Assembly: GCA_036924855.1 (NCBI GenBank)
Contig: JBAGRP010000001.1
Location: forward strand, 7,304,001 to 7,368,000
Reading direction: 5' to 3'
Length of the DNA: 64,000 nt
Origin: Nitrobacteraceae bacterium AZCC 2146
GTDB lineage: Bacteria; Pseudomonadota; Alphaproteobacteria; Rhizobiales; Xanthobacteraceae
The notes beneath the pieces were generated by a model that was given only the letters and a program-made list of their open reading frames with translations, did not search any database and had not been told where the DNA came from. The number at the start of each line of letters is the position of its first letter. Position 1 is the first letter of the stretch. Shown in pieces: positions 1-8,215 of the stretch. Position numbers and translations under genes: made by a program.

Positions 1-294
1 ACCGTCGCGACGCGCGGCAAATATGTGATGGGCGATCTCTTGACCCGCCAGGTCACCGAGTGCTTCGGCTTCAAGACCGACGGCAGCTATTCGATGCGGC
101 ATCTGCCGGTCGGGCAGGACGAGCCGTTGCGCGCCGAATTGCTGGCGTTCCTCGATGCAGTTCGCTCCGGCGGCGTGCCCGCCGTGACCGGCGACGAAGG
201 CGTCGCCAGCCTCGAGATCGCAATCCAGTGCCTGGAAGCGCCGAAGAAGCCCACAGCCGTCGCCCGCCCGGCGCCGCGCCGCGTGGTCGGCTGA
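1..294 (+). CDS. Gfo/Idh/MocA-family oxidoreductase, C-terminal end (partial)
   Basis: The frame is open from base 1, so the gene begins outside the window and only the last 97 codons are seen. The visible part reads like the C-terminal alpha/beta dimerisation domain of NAD(P)-dependent sugar dehydrogenases of the Gfo/Idh/MocA family, with the usual ending in which an acidic loop (LRAELLAFLDAVRSGG) leads to a final helix (GVASLEIAIQCLEA). The Rossmann domain and EKP motif lie outside, so the substrate cannot be judged. The following gene is a PLP aminotransferase of nucleotide-sugar type 61 bases downstream. That pairing is known for WbpB/WbpE-like enzymes that make diacetamido-uronic acids for surface polysaccharide, so a role in sugar-nucleotide synthesis is an inference from context. 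Confidence 0.7.
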   Translation, partial: TVATRGKYVMGDLLTRQVTECFGFKTDGSYSMRHLPVGQDEPLRAELLAFLDAVRSGGVPAVTGDEGVASLEIAIQCLEAPKKPTAVARPAPRRVVG

Positions 295-355
295 CACGCG
301 CGTTAATTCGGCGCGTTCGCGCGCCGCTGTTCAACACGAATATCTGCAGGCCCCT

Positions 356-1507
356 ATGAACCAGCATTTGCGTCCAGAGCCCGTTCCCTTCATTGACATT
401 GGTGCGCAACGCCGTCGCCTCGGCCAGTCGATCGACGATGCTGTCGGCCGCGTGCTGACGCATTGCCAGTTCATCGGTGGCCCGGAAGTGACGCAGCTTG
501 AAGCCGAACTTGCGGCCTATACCGGCGCCAAACATGTCATCAGCTGCGCCAGCGGCACCGATGCGTTGCTGATGGTGCTGATGGCCAAGGGCGTCGGTCC
601 CGGCGACGCCGTGTTCTGTCCGTCGTTCACCTTCTGCGCCACCGGCGAGGCCGTGGCGCTGACCGGCGCGTCGCCTGTTTTCGTCGATGTCGATGAGTCC
701 ACCTACAACATGGACGCCGCTTCGCTGAAGCGCGCCGTCGCCACCGCGAAGAAGCTCGGCCTCAAGCCCCGGGCCATCATCCCCGTCGATCTGTTCGGCC
801 AGCCCGCCGACCATGATACGATCGCCGCCATCGCCGAAGCCGAAGGGATGTTCGTGCTCGACGACGCCGCGCAGGCGTTCGGCGCCAGGTACAAGGGCAA
901 ACGCATCGGCACCTTCGCGCTCGCCACCGCGACCAGCTTCTTTCCCGCCAAACCACTCGGCTGTTTCGGCGACGGCGGCGCGATCTTCACCGACGATGAT
1001 CAGCTCGCCGCCGATCTGCGCAGCATCCGCGTCCACGGCCAGGGTTCTGACAAATACGATAACGTTCGCCTCGGTCTCACCGGGCGCCTCGACACCATCC
1101 AGGCCGCGGTGCTGCTCGAGAAGCTGAAGATTTTCGACGACGAGATCGCCGTCCGCAACAAGGTGGCGGAGCGCTATGCGCGCAGCCTCGGCAACATCGT
1201 CACGGTGCCGCGCGTCGCCGACGGCAACAGCTCGATCTGGGCCTGCTACACCATCCGGCTGCCGAAGGGCACCGACCGTGACGCTTTCGCCGCGTCGCTG
1301 AAGGCGCAGGGCGTGCCGACCGCGATCTATTATGTGAAATCGATGCACATGCAGACCGCCTACGCCAATTACCCCGTCGCCGATGGCGGCCTGCCGGTGT
1401 GCGAGGCGCTCTCCGCCGACGTCATCAGCCTGCCGGTGCACGCTTATCTCGACGAGGCGACCCAGGAACGCGTCATCAAGGCTGTGCGCGACGCGCTGGC
1501 GGCTTGA
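356..1507 (+). CDS. DegT/DnrJ/EryC1/StrS-family aminotransferase (nucleotide-sugar type)
   Basis: 383 residues, the normal length of this fold-type I PLP family. The PLP-binding lysine is K199 in the stretch SFFPAKPLGCFGDGG, and the N-terminal part shows the expected FIGG and CASGTDAL motifs (residues about 40-65). Members transfer an amino group from glutamate to a keto group on a UDP- or dTDP-linked sugar in the cytoplasm. The sequence is closest in feel to WbpE/WlbC-like enzymes that aminate UDP-3-keto-GlcNAcA, and the dehydrogenase tail just upstream would supply such a ketone. It is probably co-transcribed with that gene. The start ATG has only a weak AGG upstream. The exact sugar is not determined. 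Confidence 0.88.
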   Translation: MNQHLRPEPVPFIDIGAQRRRLGQSIDDAVGRVLTHCQFIGGPEVTQLEAELAAYTGAKHVISCASGTDALLMVLMAKGVGPGDAVFCPSFTFCATGEAVALTGASPVFVDVDESTYNMDAASLKRAVATAKKLGLKPRAIIPVDLFGQPADHDTIAAIAEAEGMFVLDDAAQAFGARYKGKRIGTFALATATSFFPAKPLGCFGDGGAIFTDDDQLAADLRSIRVHGQGSDKYDNVRLGLTGRLDTIQAAVLLEKLKIFDDEIAVRNKVAERYARSLGNIVTVPRVADGNSSIWACYTIRLPKGTDRDAFAASLKAQGVPTAIYYVKSMHMQTAYANYPVADGGLPVCEALSADVISLPVHAYLDEATQERVIKAVRDALAA

Positions 1508-1550
1508 TTTGCTCGTTTTGAACCGCCGCCGCATGCTGTAGAAGCGGCGG

Positions 1551-3080
1551 ATGCTCGGACGCATTTTCACCGTCGGCGGTTATACGCTGCTCTCGCGGAT
1601 CACCGGATTCGCGCGCGACATCATGCTCGCGGCGATCCTTGGTGCTGGGCCGGTCGCCGACGCCTTCTTCGTGGCGCTGCGGCTGCCCAACCATTTTCGC
1701 GCGATCTTTGCCGAAGGCGCCTTCAATGCCGCCTTCGTGCCGGCCTATGCCCACGTCCACGGCGAGGGGGGCGAAACTTCGGCGCGATTATTCGCCAACC
1801 GCATTTTCACACTGCTGTTCGTTTCGCAGGTCGTGTTGCTGGCGGTAGCTCTGCTGTTCATGCCGCAGGCCATGAGCATCCTCGCGCCGGGCTTCACCGA
1901 CGAGCCCGAGCAGCGCCGCCTTGCCATTGAACTGACGCGCATCACCTTTCCCTATCTGCTGCTGATCACGCTGGTGACGCTGTATGGCGGCATGCTCAAC
2001 GTGGTCAATCGCTTTGCCAGCGCCGCGGCGGCGTCGATCTTCCTCAACATCTCGATGATGGCGACGCTGGCGCTTGCCGTGTTCTTCCCGACCGCCGGCC
2101 ACGCCGCGGCCTGGGGTGTGCTGATCTCCGGCTTCCTGCAATACTTTTTGCTAGCCGGCGATCTCGCCCGTCACGGCGGCCTGCCGCGCTTCGCGCCGCT
2201 GCGGCTCGATGAGGACGTCCGCGCCTTCTTCCGCGCGCTGGGGCCCGCGACATTAGGCTCGATGGGCACGCAAGTTGCGCTGTTCGCCGACACCATCATC
2301 GCGACGTTCCTGCCGGTTGGCGCGTTGTCGGCGCTGTATTACGCCGACCGCCTCAATCAATTGCCGATCGGCGTGATCGGCATCGCCATAGGCACCGTGC
2401 TGCTGCCGGAAATGTCACGGCGGATCACTTCGGGCGATCACGCCGGCGCGATGGCGTCGCAGCGCCGTGCTTTCGAATTCACGTTGCTGTTCTCGGTGCC
2501 GTTTGTCGCCGCGTTCCTCACCGTGCCCGATGTCGTCATGCGCGCAATGTTTGCACGCGGCGCCTTCACCAAGGCCGACGCGGCGGCCGCGGGCGCTACA
2601 CTCGCCGCCTATGCGATTGCGCTGATTCCCTTCGTGCTGATCCGCAGCGCGGTTGCGACCTTCTATGCCCGCAAGGATACGGCGACGCCGATGAAGGCGT
2701 CGCTGACCGGCATCGTCGTCAATGTGCTGTTGAAAATCATGCTGATGGGGTCGCTGGCCCAGGTCGGTCTCGCATTGGCTACCGCTGTCGGCGCCTGGGT
2801 CAACCTGCTGCTGGTGATCGGCTTCGCGGTGCGGGCGGACTATCTGGAGTTCGATCGGGCCTTCGTGCTGTCGCTGGTCAAATTCTTCGTGATCGGCGTC
2901 GTGCTCGCGGCGGTGCTGTGGCTCGCCGCGCATTTTGCTGCGGTGCAGTTTGCCAGCATGTCCGTGCTGCGCGACGAGGCTGCGCTTGGCATGCTGATGG
3001 TGGTCGGCTCCGTCGTCTACGTGGCCCTGATCCTGCTGCTGTTCGGCCGCCATTGGCTGAGGTCGCTGGTGCGAAGCTAA
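1551..3080 (+). CDS. murJ: Lipid II flippase MurJ (MviN)
   Basis: 509 residues with about 14 hydrophobic segments throughout and the conserved MurJ opening, GYTLLSRITGFARDIMLA, followed by GPVADAFFVALRLPNHFR and EGAFNAAFVPAY. MurJ belongs to the MOP superfamily and moves lipid-linked peptidoglycan precursor across the inner membrane, so the gene should be essential. The arginines of the first helix (R17, R24) and the central-cavity region are intact and the length is typical. It starts 43 bases after the aminotransferase stop on the same strand and may be read from the same transcript. I see no separate strong promoter in the short gap. Confidence 0.95.
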   Translation: MLGRIFTVGGYTLLSRITGFARDIMLAAILGAGPVADAFFVALRLPNHFRAIFAEGAFNAAFVPAYAHVHGEGGETSARLFANRIFTLLFVSQVVLLAVALLFMPQAMSILAPGFTDEPEQRRLAIELTRITFPYLLLITLVTLYGGMLNVVNRFASAAAASIFLNISMMATLALAVFFPTAGHAAAWGVLISGFLQYFLLAGDLARHGGLPRFAPLRLDEDVRAFFRALGPATLGSMGTQVALFADTIIATFLPVGALSALYYADRLNQLPIGVIGIAIGTVLLPEMSRRITSGDHAGAMASQRRAFEFTLLFSVPFVAAFLTVPDVVMRAMFARGAFTKADAAAAGATLAAYAIALIPFVLIRSAVATFYARKDTATPMKASLTGIVVNVLLKIMLMGSLAQVGLALATAVGAWVNLLLVIGFAVRADYLEFDRAFVLSLVKFFVIGVVLAAVLWLAAHFAAVQFASMSVLRDEAALGMLMVVGSVVYVALILLLFGRHWLRSLVRS

Positions 3081-3147
3081 GCCGCATTTGCGCTTCCCGC
3101 CGTTCCGCTGCAAGATAGAGCAAATCTAAACTGCAGTCGGAGAGACC

Positions 3148-5445
3148 ATGGCTCCCATCAAATTCGGCGTCGGACAAAGCGTCCTGCGCAAGGAAGACGA
3201 CGCCCTGATTCGCGGCAAGGGCCGCTACACCGATGATCACGCGCCGGCAACTCTGCACGCGCTGATGCTGCGCTCGCCGCATGCCCACGCGACCTTTACG
3301 CTTGACGCCAAGCGCGCCCGCACGCTACCCGGCGTTGCCGCGATCCTGACTGCCGACGACGTCAAGGATCTGGGCGGCCTGCCGTGCCTGTTCAACCTGC
3401 CGGATACGCCGTTCACCGGGCCTGACTATCCGATCCTCGCAGCGAAAGTGGTCCGCCATGTCGGCGACGCCGTGGCCTTCGTTGTCGCCGACACCATCGC
3501 GCAGGCGCGCGACGCCGTCGAGGCGATCGAGGTCGAGTGGACGCCGCTGCCCGCCGTGGCCGGCCTCGTCAACGCGGTCAAGAAAGATGCGCCGCAGGTC
3601 TGGCCGGCCCATGCCGGCAATGTGCTGTTCGACGTGCCGCTCGGCGACAAGAAGGCGGTCGATGCGGTGTTTGCCAAGGCGCCCATCATTGCCGAAGTGA
3701 AAATCGTCAATCCGCGCGTCATCATCAACTACATGGAGACCCGCGCTGCGGTCTGCGAATATGACGCCAAGCGCGATCATCTGACGTTGACTATCGGCAG
3801 CCAGGGCAGCCACCGGCTGCGCGACATTCTGTGCCAGAACGTGCTGAAGATTCCGGTCGAGAACATGCGGGTGATCTGCCCCGATGTCGGCGGCGGTTTC
3901 GGCACGCGGCTGTTTCCGTATCGCGAATATGCGCTGGTCGCTGTCGCCGCGAAGAAGCTGCGCAAGACCGTCAAATGGGCGGCCGACCGCGCCGACCATT
4001 TCGTTGGCGACGCGCAGGGCCGCGACAATGTCACCCATGCCCGCATGGCGCTCGACAAGGACGGCAAGTTCCTCGCCATGGATGTCGACCTGATGGCCGA
4101 CATGGGCGCGTACCTGTCGACCTTCGGGCCGTATATTCCGCATGGCGGCGCCGGCATGCTGCCGGGCCTCTACGACATCAAGGCGTTTCACTGCCGCGTC
4201 CGCACTGTCTTTACCAACACCGTGCCGGTGGATGCCTATCGCGGCGCCGGCCGCCCCGAAGCGGCCTATGTGGTCGAACGCCTGGTCGATGCCTGCGCAC
4301 GCAAGCTCGGCATGTCGCCCGATGCGATCCGCCGCAAGAATTTCATCCAGCCGAAGGCGATGCCCTACACAACCGCCACCGGGAAGATCTACGATTCCGG
4401 CGACTTCGCGGCTCATATGAAGCGGGCGATGGAAGTCGCCAACTGGAAGGAGTTTCCGAAGCGCGCCAAGGCGGCCAGGAAGCTCGGCCTGGTCCGCGGC
4501 ATCGGCCTCGCCACCTATGTGGAAGTCTGCGGCACCATGGGCGAGGAGACCGCCAATGTGGCGCTGGGGCCCGATGGCGATATCACCATCCTGATCGGCA
4601 CCCAGTCGACCGGGCAGGGCCACCAGACCGCCTATGCGCAGATCGTCGCCGAACAGTTCGGCGTCGCGCCGGAGCGCGTCCACATCGTCCAGGGCGATAC
4701 CGACAAGGTCGCTACCGGGCTGGGCACCGGCGGCTCGGCCTCGATCCCGTCGGGCGGCGTCAGCGTCCAGCGCGCCACCCGCAAGCTCGGCGTCAATTTG
4801 AAAGAGCTCGCCGCCGATGCGCTGGAAACCAGTGCCGCCGATCTGGAGATCAGCAACGGTGTCGTGCGCATCGCCGGCACCGACCGTTCGATCTCCTTCG
4901 CCGATCTCGCCAAGCGTGCCGATCCCTCAAAACTGAACGCCAGCGAGACTTTTAGCAGTGCCGACGGCACCTTTCCGAACGGCACCCATCTGGTCGAGGT
5001 CGAGATCGATCCCGCCACCGGCAAGATTACAATCGTCAACTACGTCATCGTCGATGATTTCGGCGTTACGCTGAATCCGCTGCTGCTGGCGGGCCAGGTC
5101 CATGGCGGCACCATGCAGGGCATCGGCCAGGCGCTGATGGAGCAGGCGGTCTACGACCCCAAGGACGGCCAGCTCGTCACCGGCACCTTCATGGACTACG
5201 CGCTGCCGCGCGCCGCCGACGGCGCCCCGATCAGCTTCGAGACCCACAATATTCCCTGCACCACCAATCCCATGGGGGTGAAGGGCGCAGGCGAGGCCGG
5301 CGCGATCGGCTCCTGTCCGGCGGTGGTTAATGCCATCATCGAGGGGCTGTGGCGCGAATACAAGATCGAGCACATCGACATGCCCGCGACCCCGGAGCGG
5401 ATCTGGATGGCGATCCGCGAGCAGGAACGCCTGCATAATCTGTAA
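3148..5445 (+). CDS. Xanthine dehydrogenase-family molybdopterin-binding large subunit (CoxL-like, form II)
   Basis: 765 residues, the usual size of the molybdenum cofactor-binding subunit. The N-terminal hammerhead domain begins at GVGQSVLRKEDDALIRG. The cofactor-binding part has PDVGGGFGTR (about residue 247), the active-site loop AYRGAGRPEAAYVVERL (about residue 364) and GAGEAGAIGSCPAV near the C-terminus. AYRGAGR is the loop of form II CoxL-like proteins, whereas true CO dehydrogenase has a cysteine-containing loop, so CO oxidation is unlikely and an aldehyde or aromatic heterocycle hydroxylase is more plausible. The FAD-binding medium and 2Fe-2S small subunits are not next to it, which is unusual. 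A ribosome site GGAGAG lies 5 bases before the ATG, and a strong terminator follows, so it is transcribed as a single gene or as the end of the murJ transcript. Confidence 0.88.
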   Translation: MAPIKFGVGQSVLRKEDDALIRGKGRYTDDHAPATLHALMLRSPHAHATFTLDAKRARTLPGVAAILTADDVKDLGGLPCLFNLPDTPFTGPDYPILAAKVVRHVGDAVAFVVADTIAQARDAVEAIEVEWTPLPAVAGLVNAVKKDAPQVWPAHAGNVLFDVPLGDKKAVDAVFAKAPIIAEVKIVNPRVIINYMETRAAVCEYDAKRDHLTLTIGSQGSHRLRDILCQNVLKIPVENMRVICPDVGGGFGTRLFPYREYALVAVAAKKLRKTVKWAADRADHFVGDAQGRDNVTHARMALDKDGKFLAMDVDLMADMGAYLSTFGPYIPHGGAGMLPGLYDIKAFHCRVRTVFTNTVPVDAYRGAGRPEAAYVVERLVDACARKLGMSPDAIRRKNFIQPKAMPYTTATGKIYDSGDFAAHMKRAMEVANWKEFPKRAKAARKLGLVRGIGLATYVEVCGTMGEETANVALGPDGDITILIGTQSTGQGHQTAYAQIVAEQFGVAPERVHIVQGDTDKVATGLGTGGSASIPSGGVSVQRATRKLGVNLKELAADALETSAADLEISNGVVRIAGTDRSISFADLAKRADPSKLNASETFSSADGTFPNGTHLVEVEIDPATGKITIVNYVIVDDFGVTLNPLLLAGQVHGGTMQGIGQALMEQAVYDPKDGQLVTGTFMDYALPRAADGAPISFETHNIPCTTNPMGVKGAGEAGAIGSCPAVVNAIIEGLWREYKIEHIDMPATPERIWMAIREQERLHNL

Positions 5446-5450
5446 GACAA

Positions 5451-5485
5451 CGCCGCCGGGAATAGATGCCCGGCGGCGGTGTTTA
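5451..5485 (+). terminator. Rho-independent terminator after the molybdenum hydroxylase gene
   Basis: A perfect 10-base stem (CGCCGCCGGG / CCCGGCGGCG) with an 8-base loop begins 5 bases after the stop codon and is followed by a T-rich run (GTGTTTATTTG). Confidence 0.85.
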
Positions 5486-5535
5486 TTTGTGCATTGCACA
5501 TTCGTCTTAGTTGAATTCCAAAGGGGTAATGGTTG

Positions 5536-5982
5536 ATGAAACGTACGATCGTTGTGGTGTGTGCTTTGTTGCTGGGGGCCGGCGCCGTGATGGCGCAGCA
5601 GGATGTCGTCAAGGAGCGCCAGACTCTGATGAAGGCCAACGGACGCAGTCTCGGCGCCGTGCTCGGCGCAATGGCCAAGGGCGACAAGCCCTACGATCAG
5701 GCAGCGGTCGATGCCGCGCTCAACGCACTCGACGACACCGCCAGGAAATTGCCGACACTGTTTCCCGACAGCACCAAGGGCCTGAAGGCCGAGGGCGATT
5801 ACAGCGCCTCGCCCAAAATCTGGGAAGACAAGGTCGGCTTCAACGCTCACATCGCCAGCTTCAGCAAGGTGGTCACAGAGGCCAAGGCCAAGATCAAGGA
5901 TCTCGACACGCTGAAAGCGACCGCCGGTGGCATCGGCAAGGAATGCGGCGGCTGCCACGAGACGTTTCGTCTGAAGAGCTGA
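5536..5982 (+). CDS. Class II cytochrome c (cytochrome c556 / c' type), exported
   Basis: 148 residues. A signal peptide is evident (MKRTIVVVCALLLGAGAVMA, then QQD). The mature part is alpha-helical, and the single haem site CGGCH lies near the C-terminus, the hallmark of class II cytochromes with a four-helix bundle. A methionine in the first helix (RQTLMKANG) sits where c556 proteins have their sixth iron ligand, which favours the low-spin electron-transfer form over gas-binding c'. The start is ATG at 5536, with AAGGGG 9 bases upstream. An overlapping TTG three bases earlier is less likely. It could take electrons from the preceding molybdenum hydroxylase in the periplasm, but a terminator separates the two genes, so this is only a contextual guess. 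Confidence 0.87.
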   Translation: MKRTIVVVCALLLGAGAVMAQQDVVKERQTLMKANGRSLGAVLGAMAKGDKPYDQAAVDAALNALDDTARKLPTLFPDSTKGLKAEGDYSASPKIWEDKVGFNAHIASFSKVVTEAKAKIKDLDTLKATAGGIGKECGGCHETFRLKS

Positions 5983-5990
5983 GCTGAAAC

Positions 5991-6137
5991 CGTCGGCCCG
6001 GACAAGTGAGCGGAGCGAACGCCGATCCGGGACCCATAACCCCTAGGCTCGTTGATAGCAGAAGGTATCTGCCCCAGCGACCAAACAAGATGACGGTGGT
6101 TATGGGTCCCGGCTTGCGCTCGCTTGCCGGGACGACG
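5991..6137. repeat. Dispersed palindromic repeat, family A (copy 1)
   Basis: Two arms carrying CCGGGACCCATAAC and GTTATGGGTCCCGG face each other about 60 bases apart. The outer flanks are also complementary (CGTCGGCCCGGACAAG... against ...GCCGGGACGACG). The layout matches three other intergenic elements in this window that carry CCGGAATCCATA and GGTTATGGATTCCGG. It is non-coding and able to fold into a long hairpin between two convergent genes. Confidence 0.7.
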
Positions 6138-6147
6138 CGCTTATGGA

Positions 6148-6363
6148 TCAAAGATCGCGATAAGCCTTCCGATCTGCTTCGCTATTCCAGTCGGCGAATG
6201 TTGCGAAGGGAAAATCAAGTTGATCCTGTCCCGCACGCGCGAGGACGACGCACTCATGCTCAATCGTGTAGACGACTTCGTCGCCCGTCCGCAGCCTCAG
6301 CGCGTCGCGCACCTGCGAGGGAATAGTCGTCCGTGCTTTGCTGTCGATCTTGCTCTTGATCAT
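6148..6363 (-). CDS. AbrB/PrlF-like swapped-hairpin DNA-binding protein (orphan antitoxin-like)
   Basis: 71 residues beginning MIKSKIDSKARTTIPSQV, the typical N-terminal half of the AbrB/SpoVT/PrlF domain, followed by RDALRLRTGDEVVYTIE. Such proteins bind DNA as dimers and often act as antitoxins that repress their own operon. The ATG at 6363 was chosen because a GAGG ribosome site lies 6 bases upstream. In-frame upstream starts run into a palindromic repeat. No toxin gene (YhaV, PIN or RelE type) lies beside it on this strand: the neighbours are a repeat element and a CHRD protein. It is therefore either an orphan regulator or the remnant of a toxin-antitoxin pair. Confidence 0.8.
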   Translation of the reverse strand: MIKSKIDSKARTTIPSQVRDALRLRTGDEVVYTIEHECVVLARAGQDQLDFPFATFADWNSEADRKAYRDL

Positions 6364-6376
6364 CGAAAGCCTCATC

Positions 6377-6404
6377 GGCGTCCCGGCACTCTTGCCGGGA
6401 CGCC
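6377..6404. repeat. Perfect inverted repeat in the AbrB leader
   Basis: An 11-base perfect stem (GGCGTCCCGGC / GCCGGGACGCC) with a 6-base loop lies between the CHRD gene stop and the AbrB start, both on the minus strand. There is no T-run, so it is either a weak terminator or another copy of a short palindromic repeat. Confidence 0.65.
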
Positions 6405-6421
6405 GCGCCAATTATGTTAAC

Positions 6422-6841
6422 TTACTTCGTCACCTGGCCGCGAATTTCGCCGGCCGGATGGGCGGCGGTGTGGACGTTGACGTAGTACTTGCCGGCCACG
6501 AGGTCGGCGGCCTGCGCGTCGGTCAGCGTGGCGCTGCCTTCCGACGGGCTGGTGGCGGGCGCGATCGGCACGGCGACGCCGGCGTTCTTGCCGGGCTCGG
6601 CGGGGCCGTGGAAATGCGCCATGGTGGCGGGGCCGGTGAGGCCGGAATAGGTCAGTTTCCAGGTCAGCTTCTTGGAAGCGGGATCGTAGTTGATATCGGC
6701 GGTGCCGGTGCCGGCGGTGGTGTTGGCGGGTACTTCGGCGGTGCCGTTCAGCGTGGCCTTCATCTTGTCGGCAAACGCCGGAGCGGAAAAGGCGACGGTC
6801 GCCAATGCGAGGCTCGTGAGCATGATTTTGGTGTTCGACAT
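6422..6841 (-). CDS. CHRD domain-containing secreted protein
   Basis: 139 residues with a clear signal peptide (cleavage after AFSAPAFA, residue about 24) followed by one CHRD domain covering almost all of the mature protein. The conserved pieces MAHFHGPAEPGK, VNVHTAAHPAGEIRGQV and NGTAEVPANTT are all visible. CHRD domains occur in chordin and in many small bacterial periplasmic proteins. They carry conserved histidines, and their bacterial role is not settled. A GGGAGAG ribosome site lies 5 bases before the start. It is divergent from the dihaem cytochrome gene, with about 150 bases between the start codons. Confidence 0.88.
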   Translation of the reverse strand: MSNTKIMLTSLALATVAFSAPAFADKMKATLNGTAEVPANTTAGTGTADINYDPASKKLTWKLTYSGLTGPATMAHFHGPAEPGKNAGVAVPIAPATSPSEGSATLTDAQAADLVAGKYYVNVHTAAHPAGEIRGQVTK

Positions 6842-6991
6842 GGTTCTCTCCCTGTGGACGCAAAGATCATGATGATTTGAAACGCCGTTGGTTCGTGTTT
6901 ATTCCCGCGATCGCTGAACGGTGGATCACAATTTCGTTCCGGGAATCGCGGCTACTTGCTCCATAATGGCTGCTGACGCTGGCCCGTGAGG

Positions 6992-7924
6992 ATGGATCGG
7001 AACGTGAAGCGACTTTTCGTATTTGTACTGTGCGCTGCCGTGGCCGGGTTCGCGGTGTTCGGTTGGCTGACGATTTCCGCAACGGTTTCCGCGAGCGCGC
7101 TAACGGCGCGCACACCGAACATTGCGAACGGGCTGACAACCTTCAATGCCGGCGGATGTTCCTCCTGCCACGCCACGCCGGCGCAGCCGGACCGCGCGCG
7201 GCTCGGCGGCGGGCTGCCGATCCCGTCGCCGTTCGGGACGTTCTATGTGCCGAACATCTCGCCCGATCCGGCGGATGGCATCGGGCGGTGGAGCGAGGCC
7301 GATTTCGTCACCGCGCTGCTGAAGGGCACATCGCCAGCGGGGATGCACTATTTTCCGGCGTTTCCTTACAGCTCCTATCAGCACGCCAAGATCGAAGACG
7401 CACGCGATCTGTTCGCCTATCTGAAGACGTTGCCGCCGGTGTCCGGCAGGGCGCCCGCCCACAACGTGCCGTTCCCGTTCAACATCCGCCGCAACCTCGG
7501 CATCTGGAAGCTGCTGTTTCTTGATCGCAAGCCGTTCGCGCCGGACGCCGGGCATTCCGCGCAGTGGAATCGCGGCAGCTATCTCGTCAACGCCCTGGGC
7601 CACTGCGCCGAGTGCCACAGCCCGCGCAACCTGCTCGGCGGTATCGTCGAGAAACAGCGCTTTGCCGGTGGTCCCAACCCGGAAGGCGAGGGCTGGGTAC
7701 CGAACATCACCCAGAAGGGCCTCGCCGACTGGACCGAAAAGGACGTCTCTTATTTCCTCGAGACCGGGCAGACGCCGGAAGGTGACACGGCGGGCGGCTC
7801 GATGGCCCGCGTGATCCGCAACACCTCGCAGCTCAGCGCGGAAGATCGTACCGCGATGGCGGTCTATCTGAAATCGCTGCCCGCGGTGGACGGTCCGCCG
7901 CGGCCGCCGAAGAAGAAGGGATAA
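6992..7924 (+). CDS. Dihaem c-type cytochrome, exported or membrane-anchored
   Basis: About 310 residues with an N-terminal hydrophobic signal or anchor (LFVFVLCAAVAGFAVFGWL) and two haem-binding sites, CSSCH near residue 50 and CAECH near residue 205. The pattern between them (PNISPDPADGIGRWSEADF, then a second PNIT...GLADWTEKDV) is that of the cytochrome subunits that accept electrons from alcohol, aldehyde or nicotinate dehydrogenases and pass them to the respiratory chain. No partner dehydrogenase is in the same operon. The nearest candidate is the molybdenum hydroxylase 1.5 kb upstream. The start is uncertain: ATG 6992 lies directly after GAGG, and GTG 6986 and GTG 7004 are alternatives. 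Confidence 0.85.
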   Translation: MDRNVKRLFVFVLCAAVAGFAVFGWLTISATVSASALTARTPNIANGLTTFNAGGCSSCHATPAQPDRARLGGGLPIPSPFGTFYVPNISPDPADGIGRWSEADFVTALLKGTSPAGMHYFPAFPYSSYQHAKIEDARDLFAYLKTLPPVSGRAPAHNVPFPFNIRRNLGIWKLLFLDRKPFAPDAGHSAQWNRGSYLVNALGHCAECHSPRNLLGGIVEKQRFAGGPNPEGEGWVPNITQKGLADWTEKDVSYFLETGQTPEGDTAGGSMARVIRNTSQLSAEDRTAMAVYLKSLPAVDGPPRPPKKKG

Positions 7925-7935
7925 GCGCAGAACAG

Positions 7936-7999
7936 CATCCTTCGAGGCTGGCCTCAGTTGGCGCAAAAACGGCCGACTGAAGCGAGCACCTCAGGATGA
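7936..7999. repeat. Dispersed repeat, family C (CATCCTTCGAGG ... CCTCAGGATG)
   Basis: Non-coding sequence whose ends CATCCTTCGAGG and CCTCAGGATG are near-inverted copies. I know this pattern as an abundant intergenic repeat in Bradyrhizobium-like genomes. It lies 12 bases after the cytochrome stop codon. Confidence 0.5.
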
Positions 8000-8040
8000 C
8001 GTTTGTAAGTTGCAAGGCGCCAGAATTAGTCGTCACCCTC

Positions 8041-8064
8041 GCCTGGACGCAATTGCGTCCAGGC
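8041..8064. repeat. Perfect 24-bp palindrome
   Basis: GCCTGGACGCAA is followed directly by its reverse complement TTGCGTCCAGGC, with no loop and no mismatch. It lies about 150 bases before the EamA gene. The rest of the 7925-8215 gap holds repeat C and a GC-rich stretch without a convincing gene. Confidence 0.8.
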
Positions 8065-8215
8065 TGGAGGTGCCGAGCGTAGCGAAGGCCTCGAAGCGAC
8101 GGCGCTTCGCCTGAGCGCATGGACATCGGCCAAGCCATGCCGCATCGGCGGTTTTCGCGGGCCCTCTTGCGTGGTTGTGTGCGGCTCACCTCCCGCCAGC
8201 GCGATTCTCCTGTCC

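Noticed and set aside
71..1570. A 499-codon open frame on the minus strand opposite the aminotransferase gene
   Set aside because: It runs antisense to a clear gene and its protein is Arg/Gly/Ala-rich with no domain. Long antisense frames are expected at this GC content. The same holds for minus-strand frames at 3325-4683, 43329-45383, 58143-60221 and others.
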